The notes below the pieces were generated by a model. The model was not told where the DNA came from. It searched no databases and saw nothing but the letters and a program-made list of their open reading frames with translations. A stretch of DNA of 6,611 nt from a bacterium (GTDB lineage: Bacteria > Krumholzibacteriota > Krumholzibacteriia > LZORAL124-64-63): assembly GCA_030591105.1 (NCBI GenBank), contig JAUVBS010000121.1, positions 1 through 6,611 on the forward strand. Reading direction: 5' to 3'. This document shows, one piece after another, positions 1 to 6,611 of the stretch (the stretch's first letter is position 1; every line of letters begins with the position of its first letter). A program made the position numbers and the translations under genes.

Positions 1-1937
1 ACGTCTCCGGCACCGGGGATCTCCGCCGCCTCGGCGATACGGAGAGTGCCGCCGCTCCAATTGTGCCTGACGGCGTTATCGAGCAGCTTCTCCAGCGCGA
101 GTCGCATCAGTTCGCGATCACAGAGCAACACGAAATCGTCGCGTTGAGACATTTCATTGCTGATACTCAATTTCTTCTCGGCCGCTCGTTCGTGGATCCC
201 GATCAGGGCCATGTCGAGCAGACCCGCCAGGCAGACCGGTTCGAACACGAGGCGCCGATCCGTGGCCTGCACCGCTGCCATCTGGATGGCGTCGTTCATG
301 AACGAACTGAGACGGTTGCCGCTGCTGTCGATGATCTCGAGCGTTTCGATGACATTGGCTTGCGCGAGGCGTTCACGCAGGTCGGTCTCCAGACGCGGGA
401 TGGTGCCGCGCAGGAAATCGACTCCGGCCATGATCGACGTCAACGGTGTACGCACTTCGTGCGAGATCAGTGCGAGGAAATCGTCCTTGGATTTGTCCAG
501 TGACTTGAGGTTATCGAGGGCTGCCCGTAAACGTGCGGTCCGGTCGTTCAAGTCGCTATGCGCCTGTTCGAGACTACCGGTCATCGAGTTGAAGAAACCG
601 ATCAAGCGGCCCATCTCGTCATCGTCGGCGATCATCATGCGGCGCGAATAATCACCGTGGGCCACTTCCTCCATGTTGCGCGACAGACTGTCGATGCGAT
701 CCGAGAGTCGGCGGCTCACCCTCGTGATGGTGTAGACTGCTGCCAGCAACGCGAGCACCATGACCGCGATCACGGCCGCCGAATAGACCGGTAAATTACC
801 GTGGATGCCAAGCACCGGTAGCGTCGTCACCAGGATCACCGGCAAGTCCTTGCGGCTGCTACCTGCCAGCAACCACGGGCGTAAACGTGGACCGCAGAGC
901 GTGTGCCCCGTGCCGCGAGAGATATCCTCGATCGCGTCATTCAGCGCCGCCGGCTGCAGATGGTGCAGCGGTCCGTCCGGTCGCCGCAGCGGCTGTGCGG
1001 AGAGCCGTATGCCGACCTCGATCCGCGGGTCGGTGGTGAGATAGACCCGTCCCGTGCGGTCGGCGAGGATCTGTACGCCACTTTCGGCCTCGAGAATCTG
1101 TGACCGCAGCACGACCAACTCCCGGAGGTCGAGTAGCAGCAGCGTCTGGGCAGCATCGGTCTCTGCACCGGCAGTCTGGAGCAGTTCTCCGCGCGGTCGC
1201 ACCAGAACCGGCAGAACTGCAACCGACCGCGTTGCACTGGCGCGGTCGTGCCCATCCAGAAGGCCGGAACTGAATACACCGTCAACCAGGGACCAGCCGC
1301 GCGGCTCGACGCTGTCCGCACTGCCGCCGCTCAGCTCGCTCGCACCAACGACGGCACGTTCGAGCAGTAACGGCGGAAAAAGCCACAGGGAGTGCAAGCG
1401 GTCCAGCGCCGCCAGCCGTGGGCTGAGCCGGCCGGTCTGCAAAGCCGCCGCAACCAAGTGATCCGGATCGCGCAGTTCCTTGCCGTGAGCGTTACCCCAC
1501 GCCCGCAGGATCTCGTGATTGCGCGGTCGGTCGAGCTGGCCACGCAGCCTGAAAGAGCTCCCGACGGCGGCGTCGCCCGACGGACCACCGGCAACCATGA
1601 ATGGCCCGATGGCCGCCCCACACACCCCTTCAGCCGCGAGTAACCGTGCGGACGAACGTGCCGCCGCCGCGCGCGCCGTCGCCAGGTCGGTAGCGGTGAC
1701 CGTTTCTCGGCCGGCGGCACCCGACATGGCCCGCAAAGTGAAACGGTGGATCATCTCCGCCAGCTGGGCGTCCTGCTGCTGACAGAGGTGCTCGGCATAG
1801 AATTTCACCGCCCGCGAGTTGAGCATATGCCAACTGAGCAGCCCCATTGCGAGGGTACCGGTCACAACTACCGGCAGAACCCTCAAGTAGAACTGGTGCT
1901 TGATCCGAAAGTTCGCTCGTCGCCACCAGTGGTGCAT
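1..1937 (-). CDS. Membrane sensor histidine kinase with HAMP domain (3' end beyond window)
   Basis: Inner-membrane sensor kinase that would autophosphorylate a histidine and pass the phosphate to a response regulator not seen here. The frame is open from an ATG at 1937 to the window start, giving 645 complete codons. Seen in order: a basic N-terminus; a membrane helix at about residues 17-38; a presumably periplasmic stretch at about 40-380; a second helix at about 381-404; a HAMP domain at about 402-455 with the DDDEMGRLIGFFNSM segment in its second helix; a short coiled coil; HisKA from about 486 with SHEVRTPLTS and phosphoacceptor H493; and the start of HATPase_c with the N box LLDNAVRHN (N621). 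The D-G-G, F and G2 ATP-lid motifs would lie past the edge, as would any receiver domain. Near residues 287-312 the sensor has the pattern ILADRTGRVYLTTDPR followed by a Gly, which recalls Cache/PAS-like folds, so a double-Cache sensor is possible but unproven. The gene diverges from the glycosyltransferase at 2098. The kinase call is secure; the signal is unknown. Confidence 0.95.
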   Translation of the reverse strand, partial: MHHWWRRANFRIKHQFYLRVLPVVVTGTLAMGLLSWHMLNSRAVKFYAEHLCQQQDAQLAEMIHRFTLRAMSGAAGRETVTATDLATARAAAARSSARLLAAEGVCGAAIGPFMVAGGPSGDAAVGSSFRLRGQLDRPRNHEILRAWGNAHGKELRDPDHLVAAALQTGRLSPRLAALDRLHSLWLFPPLLLERAVVGASELSGGSADSVEPRGWSLVDGVFSSGLLDGHDRASATRSVAVLPVLVRPRGELLQTAGAETDAAQTLLLLDLRELVVLRSQILEAESGVQILADRTGRVYLTTDPRIEVGIRLSAQPLRRPDGPLHHLQPAALNDAIEDISRGTGHTLCGPRLRPWLLAGSSRKDLPVILVTTLPVLGIHGNLPVYSAAVIAVMVLALLAAVYTITRVSRRLSDRIDSLSRNMEEVAHGDYSRRMMIADDDEMGRLIGFFNSMTGSLEQAHSDLNDRTARLRAALDNLKSLDKSKDDFLALISHEVRTPLTSIMAGVDFLRGTIPRLETDLRERLAQANVIETLEIIDSSGNRLSSFMNDAIQMAAVQATDRRLVFEPVCLAGLLDMALIGIHERAAEKKLSISNEMSQRDDFVLLCDRELMRLALEKLLDNAVRHNWSGGTLRIAEAAEIPGAGD

Positions 1938-1949
1938 TGCGAATCCCTC
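1938..1949 (-). promoter_or_regulatory. Ribosome binding site of the HAMP histidine kinase
   Basis: On the minus strand the bases just before the ATG at 1937 read GAGGGATTCGCA. This places a GAGG Shine-Dalgarno core 8 bases upstream of the start. It favours this ATG over the in-frame GTG codons at 1979 and 2051, and it puts a short basic N-terminus directly ahead of the first membrane helix, as expected for this type of kinase. An in-frame stop (TAA, 2057-2055) closes the frame further upstream. Confidence 0.65.
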
Positions 1950-2011
1950 GTGGGCATAGACAGCCGCCGCGCCGATCACAGGCGGATCGACACTCCTGCT
2001 ATTGCTATCGT

Positions 2012-2040
2012 TTGACGGAGGCGAATCGTTAGGACATTCT
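2012..2040 (+). promoter_or_regulatory. Possible weak sigma-70-type promoter for the glycosyltransferase
   Basis: TTGACG at 2012-2017 matches five of six bases of the -35 consensus. With a 17-base spacer, the -10 position is CATTCT, which matches only three of six. The location, about 60 bases ahead of the ATG at 2098, is sensible. The match could be chance, and the promoter consensus of this organism is not known. Confidence 0.2.
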
Positions 2041-2097
2041 GAAGCGAGCACTGGTTAGCCGTGGACGCCACCTTCACCGAGTCGATCAGGTCGCACC

Positions 2098-3495
2098 ATG
2101 TCTCGTCCGACTCTATTGCTGATCAACAAGTTCTACCACGACGTCGGTCCGGCCGGAGGCGTGGGTCGCTACCTCCTCCAAGAGGAAGAGGATCTACTCG
2201 CGGCAGGCTGGGACGTGGTGCCGTTCGCCATGGCAGATGCCGACGTCCGACCGTCGAAGTGGAGCCGGTACTTCGTACGTGCCCGCGATTACAGTCAGCC
2301 CCGGCTGACATCGACGGCGTTGGGCGACGCGGCGGCGCTGCTGTGGAATCGCGAAGCAGCACGAAACCTCGACGCGCTGATCCGCGCGTGCCGCCCGGAT
2401 GTCGCCCACCTGCACAACATCTACCACCACCTCAGCCCGGCGATTCTGCCCGTGCTGGCCCGCCACCGGGTGCCGGTGGCGATGACGTTGCACGACCTGC
2501 GCCTGCTCTGCCCCGCCATCCACATGCTCCGGCGGGGCCAGGTTTGCGAACGGTGCCGAGGCGGCCGTTACTACGAGGCGATCACGGGCCGTTGCGTCAA
2601 AGGCTCGCTGGCAGCGTCGACCCTCGCCGCCATCGAGACCGCCCATCAGCGCTGGCGCCACCTGTACGAGCGCACCGTGTCGGTCTTCCTTTGCCCGAGC
2701 CGTTTCTACCGTGACAAGTACGCTGCCTGGGGATTCCCAGCCGGCAAGCTCCGGCACCTACCCAACTTCGTCGATACCAGCGTCTGGCACCCGGACCAGC
2801 TGAACGACAGAAGCGGAAGTAGCGGCGGCCAAGGAACGAGCGCGAGCGCAACCGATTCACCACCCGACCCGCAGACCACGCCAGTAGGCCGCCAGCGGCG
2901 TCCGGCGTACCTCTACTTCGGCCGTATCTCGCCGGAAAAGGGCCTCGACACCTTGCTCACCGCACAGGCGCTATGGGAAAAAGAAAAATCCAGCGGAGAG
3001 GCGCCCGCCGCGCCGCTGCGCCTGTTGATCGCCGGCAGCGGACCCAGTGCAGCGGCGCTCCGCGCACGGGCCGACACCCTCGGCCTCGGTAGTATCGAGT
3101 TTCTCGGCGGTCTCGACACCGCCGCCTTGCGACGCGCCCTGGCACGGGCCCGGTTCACAGTCCTGCCGTCGGAGTGGTACGAAAACGGTCCGATGGCCGG
3201 CCTGGAATCGTTGGCCTGCGGCCTGCCCCTGGTCGGTACCGATATCGGCGGGATTCCTGAGATGATCCGCGACGGACAGACCGGCATCGTCGTGCCACCG
3301 CGCGATCCTGCCGGTCTCCTGGCAGGTCTACAGAGGGCGGCCGCACTACCGGACGGCGCCGGCCGGGCCGCTCGCGCCTGGGCCGAGCAGCATGCCCGAC
3401 GGGCTGACCACATCGAGCGTCTGAGGGAGATCCTTACTTCTCTGATTCGGGGGGCGGCAGTGGGGCCGGGCCCCCCGGGGGGCCTTCGCGGATGA
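2098..3495 (+). CDS. Family 4 (GT-B fold) glycosyltransferase
   Basis: Retaining glycosyltransferase, 465 residues, predicted cytoplasmic or peripheral to the inner membrane; it should move a sugar from a nucleotide-sugar donor to a glycan or lipid-linked acceptor. Seen in the sequence: the N-terminal GT4 glycine loop PAGGVGRYL (18-26), HLHNIYHHLSP (104-114) and TLHDLRLLCP (130-139) in the acceptor half, then GRISPEKG (275-282), whose R276 and K281 correspond to family residues contacting the donor phosphates, and an E-x7-E motif at E362/E370 followed by ACGLPLVGTDIGGIPE, the donor-site signature. Cysteines C138, C150, C153 and C166 form a cluster. A Ser/Gly/Pro-rich linker (about 233-268) joins the halves. 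There is no signal peptide or membrane helix. The ATG at 2098 is the first possible start after an in-frame TAG at 2056, with a weak AGG 7 bases upstream. The last residues (GPGPPGGLRG) are low-complexity. Donor and acceptor cannot be named; no polysaccharide genes adjoin it. Confidence 0.93.
   Translation: MSRPTLLLINKFYHDVGPAGGVGRYLLQEEEDLLAAGWDVVPFAMADADVRPSKWSRYFVRARDYSQPRLTSTALGDAAALLWNREAARNLDALIRACRPDVAHLHNIYHHLSPAILPVLARHRVPVAMTLHDLRLLCPAIHMLRRGQVCERCRGGRYYEAITGRCVKGSLAASTLAAIETAHQRWRHLYERTVSVFLCPSRFYRDKYAAWGFPAGKLRHLPNFVDTSVWHPDQLNDRSGSSGGQGTSASATDSPPDPQTTPVGRQRRPAYLYFGRISPEKGLDTLLTAQALWEKEKSSGEAPAAPLRLLIAGSGPSAAALRARADTLGLGSIEFLGGLDTAALRRALARARFTVLPSEWYENGPMAGLESLACGLPLVGTDIGGIPEMIRDGQTGIVVPPRDPAGLLAGLQRAAALPDGAGRAARAWAEQHARRADHIERLREILTSLIRGAAVGPGPPGGLRG
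3469..3484. repeat. Perfect 16-base GC palindrome at the 3' end of the glycosyltransferase gene
   Basis: GGCCCCCCGGGGGGCC equals its own reverse complement and lies inside the coding sequence, 11 bases before its end. As RNA it could fold as a 6-bp all-GC stem with a CCGG loop. It is not followed by a T-run on either strand, so it does not look like a standard intrinsic terminator. With the G6 run at 3449-3454 it makes three six-base homopolymers within 34 bases. Confidence 0.9.
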
Positions 3496-3571
3496 GCTCA
3501 GACGAGTAAGATCAGGCCACCATACCAGGGTGAATTTCAATAACCGGTTGTCGTGCTACATTCAACGCGGA
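3496..3571. other. Convergent intergenic gap
   Basis: These 76 bases separate the ends of two converging genes. The stretch is visibly more AT-rich than its flanks and holds an 8-base palindrome AACCGGTT at 3542-3549. A distant GTGAAT/ATTCAC pair (about 3530-3578) has an unconvincingly long spacer. I see no GC stem followed by a T-run for either gene, so how transcription ends here is not evident. Confidence 0.6.
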
Positions 3572-6500
3572 TTATTCACGAACGGACTTCCCCTTGTCGA
3601 GCAACTCCCGGACGAGTTGGAGCAGCCGCTGGGGCGAGTACGGCTTCTGGACGAGTACGACATCCTCGTTGGGTAGCCGCTCGCGCTCGAACGCGGTGTA
3701 GCTGTAGCCACTGCTGAACAGGACCGGCAGTTCGGGGCGGGCCGCCGTGATGGTTTCGTACACCTCGCGGCCACTCTTGCGCGGCATCACCACGTCGAGG
3801 ATCGCCAAGGCGATTTGAGACGAGCTGCGGTCGAAGAGTCGGATTGCTTCCTCGCCGTCGCGGGCAATGATCAAGTGGTAGCCGGCGTTCTCGAGGATCT
3901 TCACGGCTAGCTTACGCACCAGCGGATCGTCCTCGGCGAGGAGAATCGTCTCGTCACCGCCGACTTGAGGCAACACCGGAACCGCCGGCTCGCCGGTAAT
4001 TGCCACGGCATCGGTGACCGGTAGATACACGTCGAATCTGGTGCCTAGGCCGACATCGCTGGTGAGAATCACAGCGCCTCCGTGCCGTTCGGCGATGGCA
4101 TACACCGTGGCCAAACCCAACCCCGTTCCCTCGCCCACTTCCTTGGTTGTGAAGAACGGGTCGAAGACACGGTCGCGGATCTCCGGCGGGATCCCCTGAC
4201 CAGTGTCGGTGACCGTCATGCAGATGTAATCCTTCTCCGGCAGCCCAGCCAGGTCCCGGCTCTCTCTGGCGCCGATGTGGACGTTGGCCGTCGCAATGGT
4301 CAGCCGGCCGCCGTCGGGCATGGCGTCGCGAGCATTGATACACAGGTTCAGCAGGATCTGCTCCATCTGACCCGGGTCAGCGAGGATCGTGTCCAGGACC
4401 GCCGCGGTACGGACCTCCAGCTCGACGTGCTTACCCAGTACACGCCGCAACGCCCGGCTCAGATTACCGATCAGATGGTTGAGATCGAGCGGCTGCGGTT
4501 GTAGCGCCTCGCGACGGCTGAAGGCGAGCAGCTGCCGCGTCAGGGCTGCGGCACGCGCGACCGCCGTTCTGACCTCCGCGAGATAGGGCCGCACCGTGTG
4601 ATCCGCTGGCAAGTCGGCCAGCGACAGTTCCGTATAGCCTTCGATGGCCTGCAACAGGTTGTTGAAATCGTGGGCGACACCGCCGGCGAGGCGGCCGATG
4701 GCATCCATCTTCTGGGCGTGTCGTAACTGTTCCTGAATCGCGAGTTCCTCGGTCACGTCGCGGAACACCAGCACCACGCCGAGCACCACGCCGTCTGGAC
4801 TGCGGATCGGGGCGGCGCTTTCGGCGATGCGGTACCGTTTCCCGGCGCGTGAGACCAGTACGACGTCCCGTTCGAGAGAGACCACCTCGTCGTGTTTTAA
4901 GGCCAGCTCCACCGGGTCAGCAGTTCCGCCGCCGTTCTGCACATTGACGACCCGGAACACCTGGGTCAGATCCTGGCCCCACGCTTCTTCGGCACTCCAA
5001 CCGGTCAGCCGTTCCGCAACCGGGTTGATACGGGTCACACGGCCATCGGCGTCGGTCGCGATCACCGCATCGCCGATGGAGTTAAGCGTGATATCCAGAT
5101 TCCGCTCGCTGCTGCGCAACTGCTCGTCGGCCCGCTTGCTCTCCGTGATGTCCTCGTAGGTGCCGAGCACACCGATCACCCGACCGTCGGCGTCGCGCAG
5201 CGGGAGCTTGCTCGTACGCAACCAGATCTGGTTGCCGTCAGGAGTGGTCTGAGGTTCTTCGTAGTTGATGCGCGGAATCTCGCTGGTGATGACGGCAGTG
5301 TCGTCGGCCCGGTAGAGGTCGGCCTCGTTGTGCCAGGTCATCGCGTAATCGTCGTCGCCGAGCAACTCCTCGGGAAAGTGGCGCCCGGCGTCCTGCGCAA
5401 ACAGTCGGTTGCAACCAAGGTAACGCAGGTCACGGTCCTTCCAGAACACACGGACCGGAATCGTGTCGAGCACCAACTGCAGCATGTTGTTGGCTTCGGC
5501 CAGCTCACGCTCGCGCTGTCGCAGTGCGTCGTCAGCGCTCTTGCGTTCGGTGACCTCGCGCATCACCATGATCAAACGGCTCCCACCGCTGATCTCCGCT
5601 CTGCGCAGAGTGATCTCGGTCCAGAAAGCATCGCCGTTGCGGCGTTGCCCACGCCAGGTGAAGAGCTGTGGACCTTCCTCAGCCGCCTGGTGTACCCACC
5701 GTTCGGCCTCGACCTCCGAGTACGGTGGATCTCCTCCTTGGAAAATAGCGGGGCTTGCGCCCAGCGCCTCTTCGCGCGTCATCTCGCAGATGCGTAACGT
5801 CGATTCGTTGACGTCCAGAACCCGGCCACTCTCGATGTCGAGAAAACAGATGCCTTCATCGGCGGCATCGAGCACCTCGCGGTAAGCCAGGCGAGCGGCC
5901 TGCAACGCCAGTTCCATGTCGCGCACGCGGCCCGTGTCTCTCGCCAGCGGAATGGTCAGTAGCACGAGCAGGATCACCAGCACGTACTCGAGCAGGTAGA
6001 TCGAATGAAGCCAACCCATGGCGATGGAGTAGTCGTGCGTGGCTGCCGCAGCGAAAACGATCGAGGTCGCGATGAGCAGACGGCTCTCGTCGTACCGACC
6101 TTGCCGGCGTAGACGGATCGCCGACGCGAGGGTGAACACAAGTACGGCTGCGGCGACCGTCACGAGCGCCGTCATCAGCGGCCCCGCCCGCATTTCCTGA
6201 TAGACGATTTCGCTACCCGGCAACCACGAACCAACAGTCCGTGTTACCGGTTGGTCTCCCCAGAACTGGTTACCAAATCCTCGCAGCCACCCCACCAGCA
6301 GCAGTCCGACCAGGCCGGTCAACGCCACGGCGGGAACGCGTGTGGACCAGCGTGCGTGGTCGTGCAGGAACCAGATGAACGCCATCATCGCCAGCAGCAA
6401 CGCCAAGCTTTCGGTCCGTTGCCACAAGGCCCCCTCACCTGGTGAGTCGGCGGCGTACAGACCCGAACAACCGAAGTCGTACAGAACGATGGCGAAGCAG

Positions 6501-6604
6501 GTGAGCGCAAATGTGAGATGCCGGCGGGACGCCCAGCCACGCAGCCAGCCGATCAAATGCAGGATGCCGACGCTCAGCGTGATGCCCGCCAGTAAGGCGG
6601 TCAC
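3572..6604 (-). CDS. Hybrid sensor histidine kinase: 7TM sensor, three PAS domains, HisKA, HATPase, receiver
   Basis: Membrane-bound hybrid kinase of at least 1010 residues. Seven hydrophobic helices lie at about residues 2-24, 29-50, 65-84, 90-109, 141-163, 175-198 and 200-221. Basic loops after helices 1, 3 and 5 fit an N-out topology with a cytoplasmic C-terminus. Three PAS domains follow at about 240-355, 370-490 and 500-620, each ending in a D/E-V/I-T-E-type exit motif. HisKA carries [11 protein letters not shown] with H645. HATPase_c has N757 (N box), DTGQGIP at 800-806 (G1), DPFFTT (F box) and GEGTGLGLA (G2). A C-terminal receiver (about 885-1005) has E891/D892/D893, phosphoacceptor D937, S965 and K987. 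All catalytic residues are present, so it should be active. No Hpt domain is present, so onward transfer needs a separate partner. The first start in view is a GTG at 6604, right before helix 1, but the frame stays open to the window edge, so the true start could be upstream. It converges on the glycosyltransferase. Confidence 0.95.
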   Translation of the reverse strand: MTALLAGITLSVGILHLIGWLRGWASRRHLTFALTCFAIVLYDFGCSGLYAADSPGEGALWQRTESLALLLAMMAFIWFLHDHARWSTRVPAVALTGLVGLLLVGWLRGFGNQFWGDQPVTRTVGSWLPGSEIVYQEMRAGPLMTALVTVAAAVLVFTLASAIRLRRQGRYDESRLLIATSIVFAAAATHDYSIAMGWLHSIYLLEYVLVILLVLLTIPLARDTGRVRDMELALQAARLAYREVLDAADEGICFLDIESGRVLDVNESTLRICEMTREEALGASPAIFQGGDPPYSEVEAERWVHQAAEEGPQLFTWRGQRRNGDAFWTEITLRRAEISGGSRLIMVMREVTERKSADDALRQRERELAEANNMLQLVLDTIPVRVFWKDRDLRYLGCNRLFAQDAGRHFPEELLGDDDYAMTWHNEADLYRADDTAVITSEIPRINYEEPQTTPDGNQIWLRTSKLPLRDADGRVIGVLGTYEDITESKRADEQLRSSERNLDITLNSIGDAVIATDADGRVTRINPVAERLTGWSAEEAWGQDLTQVFRVVNVQNGGGTADPVELALKHDEVVSLERDVVLVSRAGKRYRIAESAAPIRSPDGVVLGVVLVFRDVTEELAIQEQLRHAQKMDAIGRLAGGVAHDFNNLLQAIEGYTELSLADLPADHTVRPYLAEVRTAVARAAALTRQLLAFSRREALQPQPLDLNHLIGNLSRALRRVLGKHVELEVRTAAVLDTILADPGQMEQILLNLCINARDAMPDGGRLTIATANVHIGARESRDLAGLPEKDYICMTVTDTGQGIPPEIRDRVFDPFFTTKEVGEGTGLGLATVYAIAERHGGAVILTSDVGLGTRFDVYLPVTDAVAITGEPAVPVLPQVGGDETILLAEDDPLVRKLAVKILENAGYHLIIARDGEEAIRLFDRSSSQIALAILDVVMPRKSGREVYETITAARPELPVLFSSGYSYTAFERERLPNEDVVLVQKPYSPQRLLQLVRELLDKGKSVRE

Positions 6605-6611
6605 GATCGAC

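Larger units (their letters stand above)
1938..2097. other. Divergent intergenic region between the kinase and the glycosyltransferase
   Basis: These 160 bases must hold the 5' signals of both divergent genes. Apart from the kinase ribosome binding site I see only weak candidates. A plus-strand TTGACG (2012-2017) is followed after 17 bases by CATTCT (2035-2040), a poor -10 match. CGATC (1973-1977) and GATCG (1985-1989) form a five-base inverted repeat with a 7-base spacer that could be an operator half-site pair. GCTATT/GCTATC stand in tandem at 1998-2009, and GCGAATC occurs at both 1939-1945 and 2021-2027. None is strong enough to call as a regulatory site, and no small gene is evident. Confidence 0.6.

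Noticed and set aside
63..1782. Several plus-strand open frames of 66-164 codons opposite the HAMP kinase
   Set aside because: They lie antisense to a kinase frame with clear HisKA and N-box motifs. Their translations are Arg/Ser/Pro-rich with no domain, as expected for shadow frames in GC-rich DNA.
941..1926. Minus-strand open frames at 941-1321, 1331-1720 and 1630-1926
   Set aside because: They are in a different minus-strand frame from the kinase, which covers the whole stretch without a stop; the peptides show no recognisable features.
2061..2714. 217-codon plus-strand frame starting at a GTG just upstream of the glycosyltransferase
   Set aside because: It overlaps the glycosyltransferase in another frame and is an Arg/Pro-rich translation with no motif; the overlapping frame carries the full GT4 signature.
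3469..3500. GC palindrome as an intrinsic terminator
   Set aside because: The stem is followed by TTCGCGG rather than a T-run on the plus strand and preceded by no A-run for the opposite strand, and it lies inside the coding sequence.
3529..3579. GTGAAT/ATTCAC inverted pair as a bidirectional terminator
   Set aside because: The arms are only six bases and the loop would be about 40 bases, with no GC stem or adjacent T-run.
4082..5885. Plus-strand open frames opposite the hybrid kinase (up to 155 codons)
   Set aside because: They are antisense to PAS, HisKA and HATPase coding sequence with intact motifs; no start or domain evidence supports them.
1..6611. Mobile element, CRISPR array, tRNA/rRNA or defence system
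   Set aside because: I saw no transposase or integrase frame, no spaced direct repeats, no tRNA-like cloverleaf and no nuclease, helicase or toxin motifs; coding sequence of ordinary enzymes fills nearly all the window.

Overview
The window is GC-rich bacterial chromosomal DNA holding three genes and almost no spare sequence. The gene types (a HAMP histidine kinase, a GT4 glycosyltransferase, and a multi-PAS hybrid kinase with an HDFNN phosphoacceptor motif) suggest a Gram-negative bacterium, most likely Pseudomonadota (gamma- or deltaproteobacterial style). That placement is inference from gene style; there is no rRNA or other marker here to confirm it.

Layout. (1) Bases 1-1937, minus strand: a membrane histidine kinase with two transmembrane helices, a periplasmic sensor region of about 340 residues, HAMP, HisKA and the first part of the ATPase domain. 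Its 3' end lies beyond the window start, so the G1/F/G2 boxes are not visible. (2) Bases 1938-2097: a 160-base divergent intergenic region carrying the kinase ribosome binding site and at most weak promoter-like sequence. (3) Bases 2098-3495, plus strand: a complete GT-B glycosyltransferase of family GT4, with a cysteine cluster in its N-terminal half, a low-complexity linker between its halves and a very GC-rich tail containing a perfect 16-base palindrome. (4) Bases 3496-3571: a short convergent intergenic gap with no clear terminator. (5) Bases 3572-6604 or beyond, minus strand: a hybrid sensor kinase of at least 1010 residues with a seven-helix membrane sensor, three PAS domains, HisKA, HATPase and a C-terminal receiver. 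Its start is at or just beyond the window edge.

How they fit together. Two unrelated membrane sensor kinases flank a lone glycosyltransferase that shares no strand with either, so no operon joins the three. The kinases probably feed separate phosphorelays; only the hybrid kinase has a receiver in view, and no DNA-binding response regulator is present. The glycosyltransferase most likely adds a sugar in exopolysaccharide, capsule, O-antigen or glycolipid synthesis, but no other gene of such a pathway is in view. I found no mobile element, CRISPR array, RNA gene or toxin/defence module. The window looks ordinary, with a few points worth checking: the two uncharacterised sensor regions, the cysteine cluster, and the GC palindrome and homopolymer runs at the glycosyltransferase 3' end.
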